Below, piece by piece: positions 10,053 to 18,780 of a stretch of 34,740 bases of DNA; position 1 is the first letter of the stretch; each line of letters starts with the position of its first letter. The position numbers and the translations under genes were made by a program. This stretch comes from Pseudomonadota bacterium (GTDB taxonomy: Bacteria > Pseudomonadota > Alphaproteobacteria > Acetobacterales > Acetobacteraceae): NCBI GenBank assembly GCA_021799015.1, contig JAJZBH010000003.1, positions 1 through 34,740 of the forward strand, written 5' to 3'. The notes under the pieces are model-generated. The model had not been told where the DNA came from and made no database searches. It saw nothing but the letters and a program-made list of their open reading frames with translations.

Positions 10053-10838
10053 GTGTTCGAAGCAAATTCCAACCACCGCTTTGCGAAAGCTGCTGAAAAA
10101 AGGCATAGACCATCGCGGTCTGGACCAGGTTTGACGCTTGATGCAGAAAGGAGGCGTGAGCAGATTGCAAGGAAACGGATCGGAACGTGCGGCACCTTTG
10201 GACCGACGGGTATTATACCGCTGTACCGAATCGAGGTTCCGCTGGAAGTTAGCGGGAACGCTGACAAATGTGATCCGGTCGTGCTTTCCATCATTCTAGA
10301 TCCAAAATTCGTTCGGCTAGGCGTTTGCGGTGAAGGGGCGCTGGCATTGCGGCGTTTACGGCTTTTGCGATCGGGAGGAGCAACCGAGACATTATTGTTT
10401 GCGGAGAGGCCGATAGAGGATCTGCGGAGCGAGAGCGGGCAATACTTACGGCAGCAACTTCCGGACGCTGAGACACTGGAATCGCTGCATGCGTTATGGA
10501 TTGCCGACGTTGATCCGGACTTAAAGCATATACTGGCTGAACGGGCGAGGACTGCAAAGGTTCTGGTCAATGTCGAGGATGTGCCGGCATTTTGCGATTT
10601 TCATTCTGCGGCCGAGGTCCGCCGCGGTGAGCTGTTGATCACAATCTCTACGGCGGGTGCAGCGCCAGGGCTGGCTAGTGTGATAAGAAAGCGCCTGGAG
10701 GAGATTTTTGGTCCGGAATGGGCAGCGCGCGTGGCGTCGTTGCGGAGCTTGCGCGCCGAATGGCGGTGTAAGGGAATTTCCATGCCGGAAATCGCCAGAC
10801 GGATTGAGGTCTTGGTCCGGGAGAATGATTGGCTGTAG
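10053..10838 (+). CDS. Precorrin-2 dehydrogenase / sirohydrochlorin ferrochelatase-like protein (CysG N-terminal domain family); start uncertain
   Basis: IIPLYRIEV...GVCGEGALALRRLRLLRSGGA...LHALWIADVDPDLKHILAERARTAKVLVNVEDVPAFCDFHSAAEVRRGELLITISTAGAAPGLASVIRKRLEEIFGPEW, with Rossmann-like and VNVxDxPxxCDF / ISTxGxxPxLA signatures. Confidence 0.8.
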   Translation: MFEANSNHRFAKAAEKRHRPSRSGPGLTLDAERRREQIARKRIGTCGTFGPTGIIPLYRIEVPLEVSGNADKCDPVVLSIILDPKFVRLGVCGEGALALRRLRLLRSGGATETLLFAERPIEDLRSESGQYLRQQLPDAETLESLHALWIADVDPDLKHILAERARTAKVLVNVEDVPAFCDFHSAAEVRRGELLITISTAGAAPGLASVIRKRLEEIFGPEWAARVASLRSLRAEWRCKGISMPEIARRIEVLVRENDWL

Positions 10839-10858
10839 CGTCATGATCAAGTCACTTA

Positions 10859-10873
10859 GAACATTATGAGAAC
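10859..10873 (+). promoter_or_regulatory. Alphaproteobacterial LexA/SOS box upstream of recA
   Basis: GAAC-ATTATGA-GAAC, exact GAAC-N7-GAAC (direct-repeat SOS box type known in Alphaproteobacteria), about 110 bp before the recA ATG. Confidence 0.82.
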
Positions 10874-10982
10874 ATTTTAGCTGTAAATCCGCTCTGTTTG
10901 TGTTGCTGTTATGTTCTCGCCGTGCCATGGTTGGCGGATAGCCACGATTCGCCGATTCGGTCAGATCTGAACAAGGAGTTTC

Positions 10983-12023
10983 ATGATGGAAAAGAATAAG
11001 GCCCTTGATGCGGCATTGTCTCAGATTGAACGGGCGTTTGGCAAAGGCTCGATTATGCGCATGGGGGCTAGAGCTGGCGATGAGCAGGTCGAAACGGTAC
11101 CTTCGGGTTCTCTGGGGCTTGATCTCGCCTTGGGAATAGGGGGATTGCCCCGAGGGCGCGTGATTGAAATCTACGGCCCGGAATCTTCAGGGAAGACGAC
11201 CTTGGCGTTGCATGCCATTGCCGAGGCGCAGAAGCGCGGCGGTACGTGTGCTTTCATCGATGCCGAACACGCGCTCGATCCTGTCTATGCCCGGAAGTTG
11301 GGGGTTGACGTCGACAATCTATTAATTTCGCAGCCTGATACCGGAGAACAAGGACTTGAGATAGCGGATACGTTGGTACGATCAGGCGCTGTTGATGTGC
11401 TCGTGATTGACAGCGTTGCGGCGCTGGTGCCGCGGGCCGAACTTGAAGGTGAGATGGGGGACTCGCATGTCGGTTTGCATGCCAGGCTTATGAGCCAAGC
11501 GCTGCGCAAGATCACGGGCTCCGTCTCGCGCTCAAACACGATGATGATCTTCCTCAACCAGATCCGGCTGAAGATCGGCGTCATGTTCGGCAATCCGGAA
11601 ACAACCACCGGCGGGAATGCATTGAAATTCTACGCCTCAATCCGGATGGAAATACGGCGTATCGGTGCCATCAAGGATCGTGAGGAAGTGATAGGTAATC
11701 AGACCCGCGTTAAGGTGGTGAAGAATAAACTGGCCCCACCATTCCGCCAGGTTGAGTTTGATATCATGTATGGTGAAGGGATCTCGAAGGTCGGCGAGTT
11801 GATTGATCTTGGCGTGAAAGTCGGGATTATCGAGAAATCGGGGGCTTGGTTCTCGTACGACAGCCAAAGAATTGGGCAAGGACGCGAAAATGCCAAGCAG
11901 TTTCTGCGTGATCACAAGGATATAGCCGCGGCGATCGATGCGCGTATCCGTGAGCAGGCGGGTGTCGTAGCGAATGCATTAATGGCGGATTCTTCAGAAA
12001 GCGAGATTGAAGCTGCGGAGTAA
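10983..12023 (+). CDS. recA: Recombinase RecA
   Basis: [28 protein letters not shown]...[39 protein letters not shown]. Confidence 0.99.
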   Translation: MMEKNKALDAALSQIERAFGKGSIMRMGARAGDEQVETVPSGSLGLDLALGIGGLPRGRVIEIYGPESSGKTTLALHAIAEAQKRGGTCAFIDAEHALDPVYARKLGVDVDNLLISQPDTGEQGLEIADTLVRSGAVDVLVIDSVAALVPRAELEGEMGDSHVGLHARLMSQALRKITGSVSRSNTMMIFLNQIRLKIGVMFGNPETTTGGNALKFYASIRMEIRRIGAIKDREEVIGNQTRVKVVKNKLAPPFRQVEFDIMYGEGISKVGELIDLGVKVGIIEKSGAWFSYDSQRIGQGRENAKQFLRDHKDIAAAIDARIREQAGVVANALMADSSESEIEAAE

Positions 12024-12166
12024 TGTCGTCTGCGCCGACTCTTTCCGGAGTGGGATGTGCCACGACTTTCTACTCCGGGACCCAATCGGCTTTCTACAAG
12101 ATGACAGGAGCGAGTGCCTAGGGTATTCGGGATCAAACCCTAATCTTTAGGACTCTGCTCCACCCC

Positions 12167-14827
12167 ATGATTTCCAGCAACGATATCCGTGCGACGTTCC
12201 TCGATTATTTCCATCGTGCAGGGCACGAGGTCGTGCCCAGCGCGCCATTGGTGCCACGCAACGATCCGACCCTGCTGTTCGTTAATTCCGGTATGGTTCC
12301 GTTTAAGAATCTTTTCACCGGCGTTGAGACGCGGCCATACAAGCGCGCAGCTTCTGCACAAAAATGCGTGCGGGCAGGGGGTAAGCATAATGATCTCAAC
12401 AATGTCGGGTATACGGCTCGTCATCATACGTTTTTCGAGATGCTCGGCAATTTCTCATTCGGCGACTATTTCAAGGATGTGGCGATCGAGCATGCATGGA
12501 CTCTCCTAACACGAGATTTTGGGCTTGCTAGCGAGAAACTTCTTGTCACTGTTTATCATGAAGACGAGGAAGCGGCCCGACTGTGGCGCAAGGTCTCCGG
12601 GCTGCCAGAGGCACGAATCATCCGTATCGCGACCGATGATAATTTTTGGCGTATGGGCGAGACCGGCCCATGTGGGCCTTGCTCGGAAATTTTCTATGAT
12701 CATGGACCTTCAATTGCAGGAGGGCCGCCAGGCAGTGCTGGGGAAGAAGGCGACCGGTTCGTCGAAATATGGAACCTAGTCTTCATGCAGTATTTTGAGA
12801 CCGAAAGCGGTGCACGCACACCGCTGCCTTGTCCGTCGATCGACACTGGTCTCGGGCTGGAACGCTTTGCCGCTATTTTGCAGGGCAAGCATGACAATTA
12901 CGACACTGACACACTTCGGGCTTTAATCTTGGCTTCTGCGGAGATTTCTCATACCGATCCGGATGGGGCTCAAAGGGTGAGTCATCGGGTGGTCGCGGAT
13001 CATCTGCGGAGCACGGCATTCCTGATTGCCGATGGTGTTTTGCCGTCGAATGAAGGGCGAGGTTATGTGCTGCGGCGGATTATGCGAAGGGCGATGAGGC
13101 ATATCCATCGATTGGGAGTACGAGAGCCGATCATGTGTCGTCTCGTTCCCGCATTGACCCGGCAGATGGGGGTGGCCTATCCCGAATTGACGCTTGCGGA
13201 ACCGTTGATCGTCGAGACCATTAAACTGGAAGAACACCGGTTCCAAGTCATGCTTGAGCGTGGTTTGACGCTTCTTGATGAGGCAGTTTCCGGGCTACGG
13301 CCGGACCAGAAATTGCCTGGCGATGTCGCATTTCGACTTTATGATACATTTGGATTTCCGCTTGATCTGACGGAGGATGCACTCCGGGAACAAGGGCGGG
13401 AAGTGGATCAGGCTGGATTTGCTGCGGCGATGAACGAGCAGCGTGTGCGGGCACGGGCGGCGTGGGTCGGGTCGGGAGATACCGCAACCGAGCATGTATG
13501 GTTCGAGCTCAAGGACCGCTTGGGGGGAACTGAATTCCTAGGCTACTCGACCGAAAGCAGCGATGCCAGCGTGCTGGCTATCGTACGAAATGGCGCCAAT
13601 GTTGATTGTGCGGACAAAGATCAGGACATTGCCCTTATCCTGAATCAGACGCCGTTTTATGCCGAAAGTGGCGGTCAGGTTGGAGACACTGGCTTCTGCT
13701 CCGCGCGGGGCCTGCTGGTGGAGATCAGGGACACGCAGAAGAAGGCGGGTGATCTGTTTGTGCATTACGGGCGCGTCGTCGACGGGAAGATGACTGTCGG
13801 TCAGGCGGTACACGCTGAGGTTGATCATAAACGCCGAGCGGCAATCCGCGCGCACCATTCTGCGACACACCTCCTGCATGAGGCGTTGCGTCGTACTTTG
13901 GGCCCGCACGTGACCCAAAAGGGGAGCTTGAACGCACCCGATCGGCTACGATTTGATGTTTCTCAACCTCGACCGATCGCAGCTGAGGAACTGTCGGCGG
14001 TCGTGCGGACCGTCAACGCGCGAATTCGCGAAAACACTGCTGTTGAGACTCGACTTATGGCGCCTGAGGAGGCCGTAGGGCGCGGAGCGATAGCACTCTT
14101 CGGCGAAAAATACGGTGAGGAGGTCCGCGTTGTTTCGATGGGCTCCGGAGATGGTGACCGTTTCGCTTATTCTATCGAGCTTTGCGGCGGTACCCACGTC
14201 GCGCGTACGGGTGAAATTGGGGCGTTTCGGATCGTTTCGGAAACAGGTGTTGCAGCCGGCATCCGGCGGATTGAGGCGGTCGTTGGCGAGGCAGCGCTCG
14301 ACGCGATGGAGGAGGACGCAAAATTGCTGACCGAAGCAAGCTCCGCACTGAAGGTGTCTCCGACGGAGTTGCCAGGGCGAATTGCCGCCATGCTTGAGGA
14401 GCGTAAGCGGCTGGAGCGACAAATCAGCGCGCTGCAGCATAAATTGGCAACAGCGGATAGCTCCTTGGGTCTGGAAATGGTCGAGGGCGTCAAGCTTGCC
14501 GCGCGTAACGTGGGCACGGTTCCGGCGCGAGAGCTAAAATCACTTGCGGAATCGATCGTTGCAAAAATGGGAACGGGAGTGGCAGCTCTGATTTCCACAG
14601 TTGAGAATAAGGCGAGCATTGTTGTTGGCGTGTCAGCTGACCTGACTGGCCGATTGGACGCCGTGGTTCTTGCTCGTGCTGCCGCCCGGGCGGTCGGAGG
14701 CGCGGGCGGTGGCGGCCGGGCAGACATGGCCCAGTCTGGAGGACCCGACGCAAGCCGTGCGGATGCCGCTTTGGCAACGGTGCGCGATGCAATGAAACAG
14801 GCGCTCCGGTCGGGGAGTAAGAACTAG
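12167..14827 (+). CDS. alaS: Alanyl-tRNA synthetase
   Basis: 886 aa; [73 protein letters not shown] tail. Confidence 0.99.
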   Translation: MISSNDIRATFLDYFHRAGHEVVPSAPLVPRNDPTLLFVNSGMVPFKNLFTGVETRPYKRAASAQKCVRAGGKHNDLNNVGYTARHHTFFEMLGNFSFGDYFKDVAIEHAWTLLTRDFGLASEKLLVTVYHEDEEAARLWRKVSGLPEARIIRIATDDNFWRMGETGPCGPCSEIFYDHGPSIAGGPPGSAGEEGDRFVEIWNLVFMQYFETESGARTPLPCPSIDTGLGLERFAAILQGKHDNYDTDTLRALILASAEISHTDPDGAQRVSHRVVADHLRSTAFLIADGVLPSNEGRGYVLRRIMRRAMRHIHRLGVREPIMCRLVPALTRQMGVAYPELTLAEPLIVETIKLEEHRFQVMLERGLTLLDEAVSGLRPDQKLPGDVAFRLYDTFGFPLDLTEDALREQGREVDQAGFAAAMNEQRVRARAAWVGSGDTATEHVWFELKDRLGGTEFLGYSTESSDASVLAIVRNGANVDCADKDQDIALILNQTPFYAESGGQVGDTGFCSARGLLVEIRDTQKKAGDLFVHYGRVVDGKMTVGQAVHAEVDHKRRAAIRAHHSATHLLHEALRRTLGPHVTQKGSLNAPDRLRFDVSQPRPIAAEELSAVVRTVNARIRENTAVETRLMAPEEAVGRGAIALFGEKYGEEVRVVSMGSGDGDRFAYSIELCGGTHVARTGEIGAFRIVSETGVAAGIRRIEAVVGEAALDAMEEDAKLLTEASSALKVSPTELPGRIAAMLEERKRLERQISALQHKLATADSSLGLEMVEGVKLAARNVGTVPARELKSLAESIVAKMGTGVAALISTVENKASIVVGVSADLTGRLDAVVLARAAARAVGGAGGGGRADMAQSGGPDASRADAALATVRDAMKQALRSGSKN

Positions 14828-14862
14828 GGTGCTGCTGCTTTTGGCACCACGACCGGAGCGCC
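14800..14862. terminator. Candidate bidirectional stem-loop between convergent alaS and the DUF2892 gene
   Basis: Perfect 13-bp inverted repeat GGCGCTCCGGTCG (14800-14812) / CGACCGGAGCGCC (14850-14862), 37-nt loop with an inner GGTGC...GCACC. Left arm lies in the last alaS codons. No strong U-tract. Confidence 0.55.
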
Positions 14863-14866
14863 GTCA

Positions 14867-15070
14867 CTATTTAAAGGCACAACCGGGTCTTATGCCGAGT
14901 CTTTTGAGGACCATGGCGGCTGGGCAGAAACCCGTAATTCCGGCCTGGGTCAAGTTTAGGCCAGCGAAGGCCGAGATAAGAAAGAAGTATGGGCTCACAA
15001 GCCACCCCAACAGCAAGCCCAGTAAAACGACGAGACCCGCAAAAGAGAGAACCGCGCTATCGATAGTCAT
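14867..15070 (-). CDS. DUF2892 (YgaP-like membrane domain) protein
   Basis: 67 aa MTIDSAVLSFAGLVVLLGLLLGWLVSPYFFLISAFAGLNLTQAGITGFCPAAMVLKRLGIRPGCAFK: two TM segments and the family-type GFCPAAMVLKRLG signature. Confidence 0.82.
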   Translation of the reverse strand: MTIDSAVLSFAGLVVLLGLLLGWLVSPYFFLISAFAGLNLTQAGITGFCPAAMVLKRLGIRPGCAFK

Positions 15071-15099
15071 TTCTGCCTCCTTTTAAATAAATGGTAAAA

Positions 15100-15579
15100 T
15101 CACGCTTCCGCTGCGCCTTGGGCGCGCGCCCAACTGACGATTCGGTCCGCGGGTGCTGCCCCAGCTTGCTGCGCGCGCAAAAAGCCATGATCGAACAGCA
15201 GCAGGGTTGGGATCGAGCGGATTCCGTACCGGCTTAAGATTTCGGGAGCGCCATCAGCATTAAGCTTGAGTAACCGAAATGCCGGCTCAAGGCGGCGCGC
15301 AGCCTCGATGAACGATGGCTCCATCGTTCGGCAGGGGGCGCACCACGGTGCCCAAACGTCGACCAGAACCGGTACTTGATCATGTTTGACATGACGATCG
15401 AAACCTGCGGCGTCGACGTCTACGGGGCGGCCGATATAGATCGCGGCATGGCAGGTTCCGCACCTTGGCGACGCGCCTATTCGCGCGGCGGGGATCCGGT
15501 TAATTGTGCCGCATGCAGGGCATATCAGTGTTAACGTCGCGTCACTCACAAAAAGCTCCGGTTTAGCCGGCCTTCTCAT
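15100..15579 (-). CDS. Thioredoxin 2-like (TrxC) protein with N-terminal zinc ribbon and WCAPC active site
   Basis: LICPACGTINRIP...CGTCHAAIYIGRPVDVDAAGFDRHV...VLVDVWAPWCAPCRTMEP...LLKLNADGAPEILSRYGIRSIPTLLLF. Start overlaps the SQR stop (ATGA). Confidence 0.9.
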   Translation of the reverse strand: MRRPAKPELFVSDATLTLICPACGTINRIPAARIGASPRCGTCHAAIYIGRPVDVDAAGFDRHVKHDQVPVLVDVWAPWCAPCRTMEPSFIEAARRLEPAFRLLKLNADGAPEILSRYGIRSIPTLLLFDHGFLRAQQAGAAPADRIVSWARAQGAAEA

Positions 15580-16859
15580 TGGATTTTCGGAGGGTGTGTC
15601 TTTGGAATATCGAGCTGTTTGAGAAGGTAACGTTCGAAAAATAGTTCGCTTGTTCCTGCCTTTATTTTGCGAAGGAAATATCGCTCAAAGGCAACTTTTG
15701 CGAGGTGCACCCATTTACCTTGTGCGGCCCAGTTGACATTGCGCGGCGGGATTTGAGGCTGGGCCACGAAAGCGACGCCGCTGTCGCCGAAGTCGGCGAG
15801 ACAGATGGCATTCCAAGTTGGTCTGACGTCGGGTTCGCGCCCGCGAAGGAGGAGACCGATATTCTTTGCAGTTGCCGCGACCATGGACTCGATCATGTAC
15901 CCTGTTTTTGGGACGCCGACCGGGACTGGAGTTTTGCCTACCGGAGGAATCGCAACACATACGCCAACCGAAAACACGTCACGGTAGGTCGGATTCCGCT
16001 GGTATGAGTCTGTAAGCATAAAGCCACGCGCGTTAACTAGGCTTTCGATGCCGAATATTGCAGGCACGCCGCGAAACGCGGGCATCATCATGCTGTAGGC
16101 AAAGGGTAGTTCATGGGTGCTTTTGACAGAGCTGTCCTCGTTGAGTTCCTCGATCGCCATTACATTGGGTTCGACACCCGTGACGCGTGCGTTAGTTATC
16201 CACTTTACGTGGCGGTTGCGGAATTCGCTTTCCAGGAGGCCTTTGGTATCTCCCACGCCGTCGAGTCCAAGATGGCCAATATAGGGCTCTGGCGTGACAA
16301 AAGTCATCGGAACCTGGTCACGAATCTTGCGCTTGCGCAGTTCGGTGTCGAGAATCAGCGCGAATTCATAGGCCGGACCAAAACAGGAAGCGCCCTGGGC
16401 GGCGCCAATGATCGCCGGGCCGGGATTTTGACAGAAGCGCTCGAACATTTCAAACGCTGTCTCTGCGTGGGCGGTTTCACAAATGGACTGAGTGTAGCCA
16501 TTCGGGCCGAGTCCGGGAACCTCATCAAACGCAAGTTCGGGGCCAGTAGCGACAACAAGGTAGTCATAACCGTGTTTCGTACCGTCGATAAGTTGGATCG
16601 ACTTTGTCTTAGGATCGACGCGAGCGGCAGGAACGGTAATGAAGTTGATATTTCTGCGTTGCATTGCCGGTTTAAGGTCGATTTCGATCTCCTTACGCCG
16701 ACGCCAACCTATCGCAACCCACGGGTTAGATGGATAGAATTGGTATGTCGCCCCCTTGCTGATGAGGCTAAGGTTGTCTTCAGTGCGGAGTTGGCCTGCC
16801 AACTCATAGGCCATAAGGGTCCCACCCAACCCGGCACCAAGAACGGTGATTTCTGCCAT
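15576..16859 (-). CDS. sqr: Sulfide:quinone oxidoreductase (type I-like)
   Basis: MAEITVLGAGLGGTLMAYELAGQL...FYPSNPWVAIGWRRRKEIEIDL...YTQSICETAHAETAFEMF...IIGAAQGASCFGPAYEFALIL...VTPEPYIGHLGLDGVGDTKGLLESE...IPPVGKTPVPVGVPKTGYMIESMV...TWNAICLADFGDSGVAF. The three Cys positions characteristic of SQR are present. ATG at 16859; the 17264 track start is too long. Confidence 0.95.
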   Translation of the reverse strand: MAEITVLGAGLGGTLMAYELAGQLRTEDNLSLISKGATYQFYPSNPWVAIGWRRRKEIEIDLKPAMQRRNINFITVPAARVDPKTKSIQLIDGTKHGYDYLVVATGPELAFDEVPGLGPNGYTQSICETAHAETAFEMFERFCQNPGPAIIGAAQGASCFGPAYEFALILDTELRKRKIRDQVPMTFVTPEPYIGHLGLDGVGDTKGLLESEFRNRHVKWITNARVTGVEPNVMAIEELNEDSSVKSTHELPFAYSMMMPAFRGVPAIFGIESLVNARGFMLTDSYQRNPTYRDVFSVGVCVAIPPVGKTPVPVGVPKTGYMIESMVAATAKNIGLLLRGREPDVRPTWNAICLADFGDSGVAFVAQPQIPPRNVNWAAQGKWVHLAKVAFERYFLRKIKAGTSELFFERYLLKQLDIPKTHPPKIQ

Positions 16860-16944
16860 GAGCTTCTCCTCCGTTCCAGCTGCGTCTATTGAGCCGCGTT
16901 CTTTGCAGCTGGTGTCGTCGCAGAATGCCCTCCATTTCCACGAA

Positions 16945-16973
16945 TTGACAATATATTCGATAATTTGTATATA
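16945..16973 (+). promoter_or_regulatory. Predicted sigma70 promoter of the ArsR-family repressor gene
   Basis: TTGACA (16945-16950) - 17 nt - TATATA (16968-16973). Start codon at 16981, 7 nt after the -10. Confidence 0.72.
16948..16968. promoter_or_regulatory. Candidate BigR/SqrR-type operator dyad
   Basis: ACAATATATTCGATAATTTGT: imperfect 21-bp dyad (ACAA..TAT.c.ATA..TTGT, 7 of 10 pairs complementary) inside the shared promoter spacer. Confidence 0.5.
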
Positions 16974-16978
16974 CGCAA
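16950..16978 (-). promoter_or_regulatory. Predicted sigma70 promoter of sqr-trxC-DUF2892, overlapping the opposing promoter
   Basis: Minus strand TTGCGT (16978-16973) - 17 nt - TATATT (16955-16950). Confidence 0.6.
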
Positions 16979-16980
16979 GT

Positions 16981-17337
16981 ATGAAATTCGACGCTGATGC
17001 AATGGCCCTGCAGGCATCCGCTGCAACGGATATGTTGAAGGCGCTCGCCAATCCGCATCGGCTGATGATCTTGTGCCAGTTATTTGGAGGTGAGCGGACG
17101 GTCAGTGATCTGGCCACGGGGCTTGGATTGCGGATTTCGACAATGTCCCAGCACCTCGGGCTGTTACGGCGAGACGGACTGGTCGCAACGAGGCGAGAGG
17201 CCCAAACGATCAAGTATCGTTTGGCAGATGATGTGGTCCGACGTTTGCTGGAGACCCTGTTCACAATTTATTGCCCTAACGCGATAAGCGAAAACCCGAC
17301 TGGCGCACATGCCGATGATCCTGAAAGGATTCCATAA
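16981..17337 (+). CDS. ArsR-family repressor of the BigR/SqrR/YgaV (persulfide-sensing) type
   Basis: MKFDADAMALQASAATDMLKALANPHRLMILCQLFGGERTVSDLATGLGLRISTMSQHLGLLRRDGLVATRREAQTIKYRLADDVVRRLLETLFTIYCPN: two Cys at ILCQL and IYCP, as in BigR/SqrR. Stop overlaps the next start (TAATG). Confidence 0.88.
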   Translation: MKFDADAMALQASAATDMLKALANPHRLMILCQLFGGERTVSDLATGLGLRISTMSQHLGLLRRDGLVATRREAQTIKYRLADDVVRRLLETLFTIYCPNAISENPTGAHADDPERIP

Positions 17338-17702
17338 TGACGACCGATAAGAGCGTGTTAAGGGAAATTACGCCGCGCGAATTGGCGGTCATGCTCAGTA
17401 ACAACGAGGTCGTACTCGTCGATGTCCGTGAGCCCGATGAGTTTGCGAGCGCACGCATCCACGGGGCTTTGCTGGCGCCGTTATCCTCGTTCGATCCCGC
17501 CTTCCTGCCACGGAATCCAGGGCAGCCCATCGTTCTGCAATGCGGCTCCGGAAAACGTTCAGCGATCGCGGCAGCCAAATGTATGAAAGCTGGCGTTCCG
17601 ATCGCGGGCCACCTATCCGGCGGCATTGTGGCATGGAGGCAGGCCGCGTTCCCGACGATTACGCTGGATCCTTCCAGCGGCAAGATCGTGGAACGGCGCT
17701 GA
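17337..17702 (+). CDS. Rhodanese-like sulfurtransferase
   Basis: ITPRELAVMLSNNEVVLVDVREPDEFASARIHGALLAPLSSFD...PIVLQCGSGKRSAIAAAKCMKAGVPIAGHLSGGIVAWRQA; CGSGKRS active-site loop. Confidence 0.93.
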   Translation: MTTDKSVLREITPRELAVMLSNNEVVLVDVREPDEFASARIHGALLAPLSSFDPAFLPRNPGQPIVLQCGSGKRSAIAAAKCMKAGVPIAGHLSGGIVAWRQAAFPTITLDPSSGKIVERR

Positions 17703-17721
17703 TGCGTTCCCGCATCGGTAA

Positions 17722-18780
17722 GTGAAAATGTTGCGGCCGTTTCCCGCGCCCGACACTGTGCAGCGCATGGCCCACGGGGCTTTTTGGACGCTTGTCACCG
17801 TGCTGGCATCGATCCATTGTGGCAGCGCTTTGGCGGCCTCGCGGAAATTCATTGTGCTGGAGCGACAGGTTACCGAACTAGCTCCTGTTTTTGGAACGGT
17901 AGAAGGGGTGCGCATCCTGCCAGCGCGTGCGCGGATCGCCGGCACTGTACAGAAACTTGACGTCAAGGAAGGTGACTTCGTAGGCTCAGGCGAAGAACTT
18001 GCCATTGTTGCCGACTCGACATTACTAAGCCGCCAAGCTGCGCTAACCGCGGCGATCAAGGGAGCGGAAGCGCAGCGGCTCGAAGCCCAGCAAAACTTCA
18101 CCCGCGTACGGCGTTTGATTGGCGTGGGGGCCGTTTCGCAATCTGCGTTCGACCAGGCACGGTCGGCGCTGCATGTCGCCGAAAGCACGCTGGCCAGCGA
18201 TATCGCGCAGCACGAGACCATTGCGCGGCAGATCGCGCAAGGCGCGGTGCTGGCGCCGCACGCCGGGCTTGTCATTCACACGCCTGTTTCGGCAGGCAGT
18301 GTGGTGATGCCGGGTGACATCGTCGCCGAGATCGCCGAGGCGCCCTTCCGGATTCGTCTTGCCGTCCCAGAACGTTATACGCGCTTTGTAAAAAGAGGTG
18401 CGTTGATCCGCGTCGACGGTTCGGAACTCGGCATCGATCACACCATGTTCGGCCGGATCGACGAAATCAAACCGGCGATCAGTGATGGACGAGTTATTGC
18501 CTATGCAAGCGTACCCGACCTGCCGGATCGCTTCGTCGGCATCAAGGTAGCGGTCTTGCTTCCTGCGCAGAAGCATCGTGCCATTGTCATACCAGCGTCA
18601 TATATCCTGACGTTGTCCGGCTCGGACTACGTGCTGATGCAGGAAAAAACCGGCGCGGTGATTGATGTGCCCGTTCAGCGGGGGGGCGCCCGGCCGAGCC
18701 CGCAAATGCCGAACGGCATCGAGATTCTCTCCGGATTGCGTCGAGGTGATGTCTTAGTCGAGCCCAAGGCTGAAGAATGA
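17722..18780 (+). CDS. RND efflux periplasmic adaptor subunit (membrane fusion protein)
   Basis: N-terminal signal/TM, ARIAGTVQKLDVKEGDFVGSGEELAIV lipoyl/barrel-sandwich motif, GAVLAPHAGLVIHTPVSAGSVVMPGDIVAEIAE. Confidence 0.88.
   Translation: MKMLRPFPAPDTVQRMAHGAFWTLVTVLASIHCGSALAASRKFIVLERQVTELAPVFGTVEGVRILPARARIAGTVQKLDVKEGDFVGSGEELAIVADSTLLSRQAALTAAIKGAEAQRLEAQQNFTRVRRLIGVGAVSQSAFDQARSALHVAESTLASDIAQHETIARQIAQGAVLAPHAGLVIHTPVSAGSVVMPGDIVAEIAEAPFRIRLAVPERYTRFVKRGALIRVDGSELGIDHTMFGRIDEIKPAISDGRVIAYASVPDLPDRFVGIKVAVLLPAQKHRAIVIPASYILTLSGSDYVLMQEKTGAVIDVPVQRGGARPSPQMPNGIEILSGLRRGDVLVEPKAEE

Noticed and set aside
12045-12078. CCGGAGT...ACTCCGG inverted repeat downstream of recA as a terminator
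   Set aside because: Only 7 bp with a 20-nt loop and no T-tract; too weak to call.
14167-14727. 186-aa ORF antisense to alaS
   Set aside because: Low-complexity Ala/Ser/Arg composition from the GC-rich reverse frame of alaS.
16113-16892. 259-aa plus-strand ORF antisense to sqr
   Set aside because: Entirely opposite the highly conserved sqr coding sequence; no family motif. Best explained as an antisense shadow ORF.
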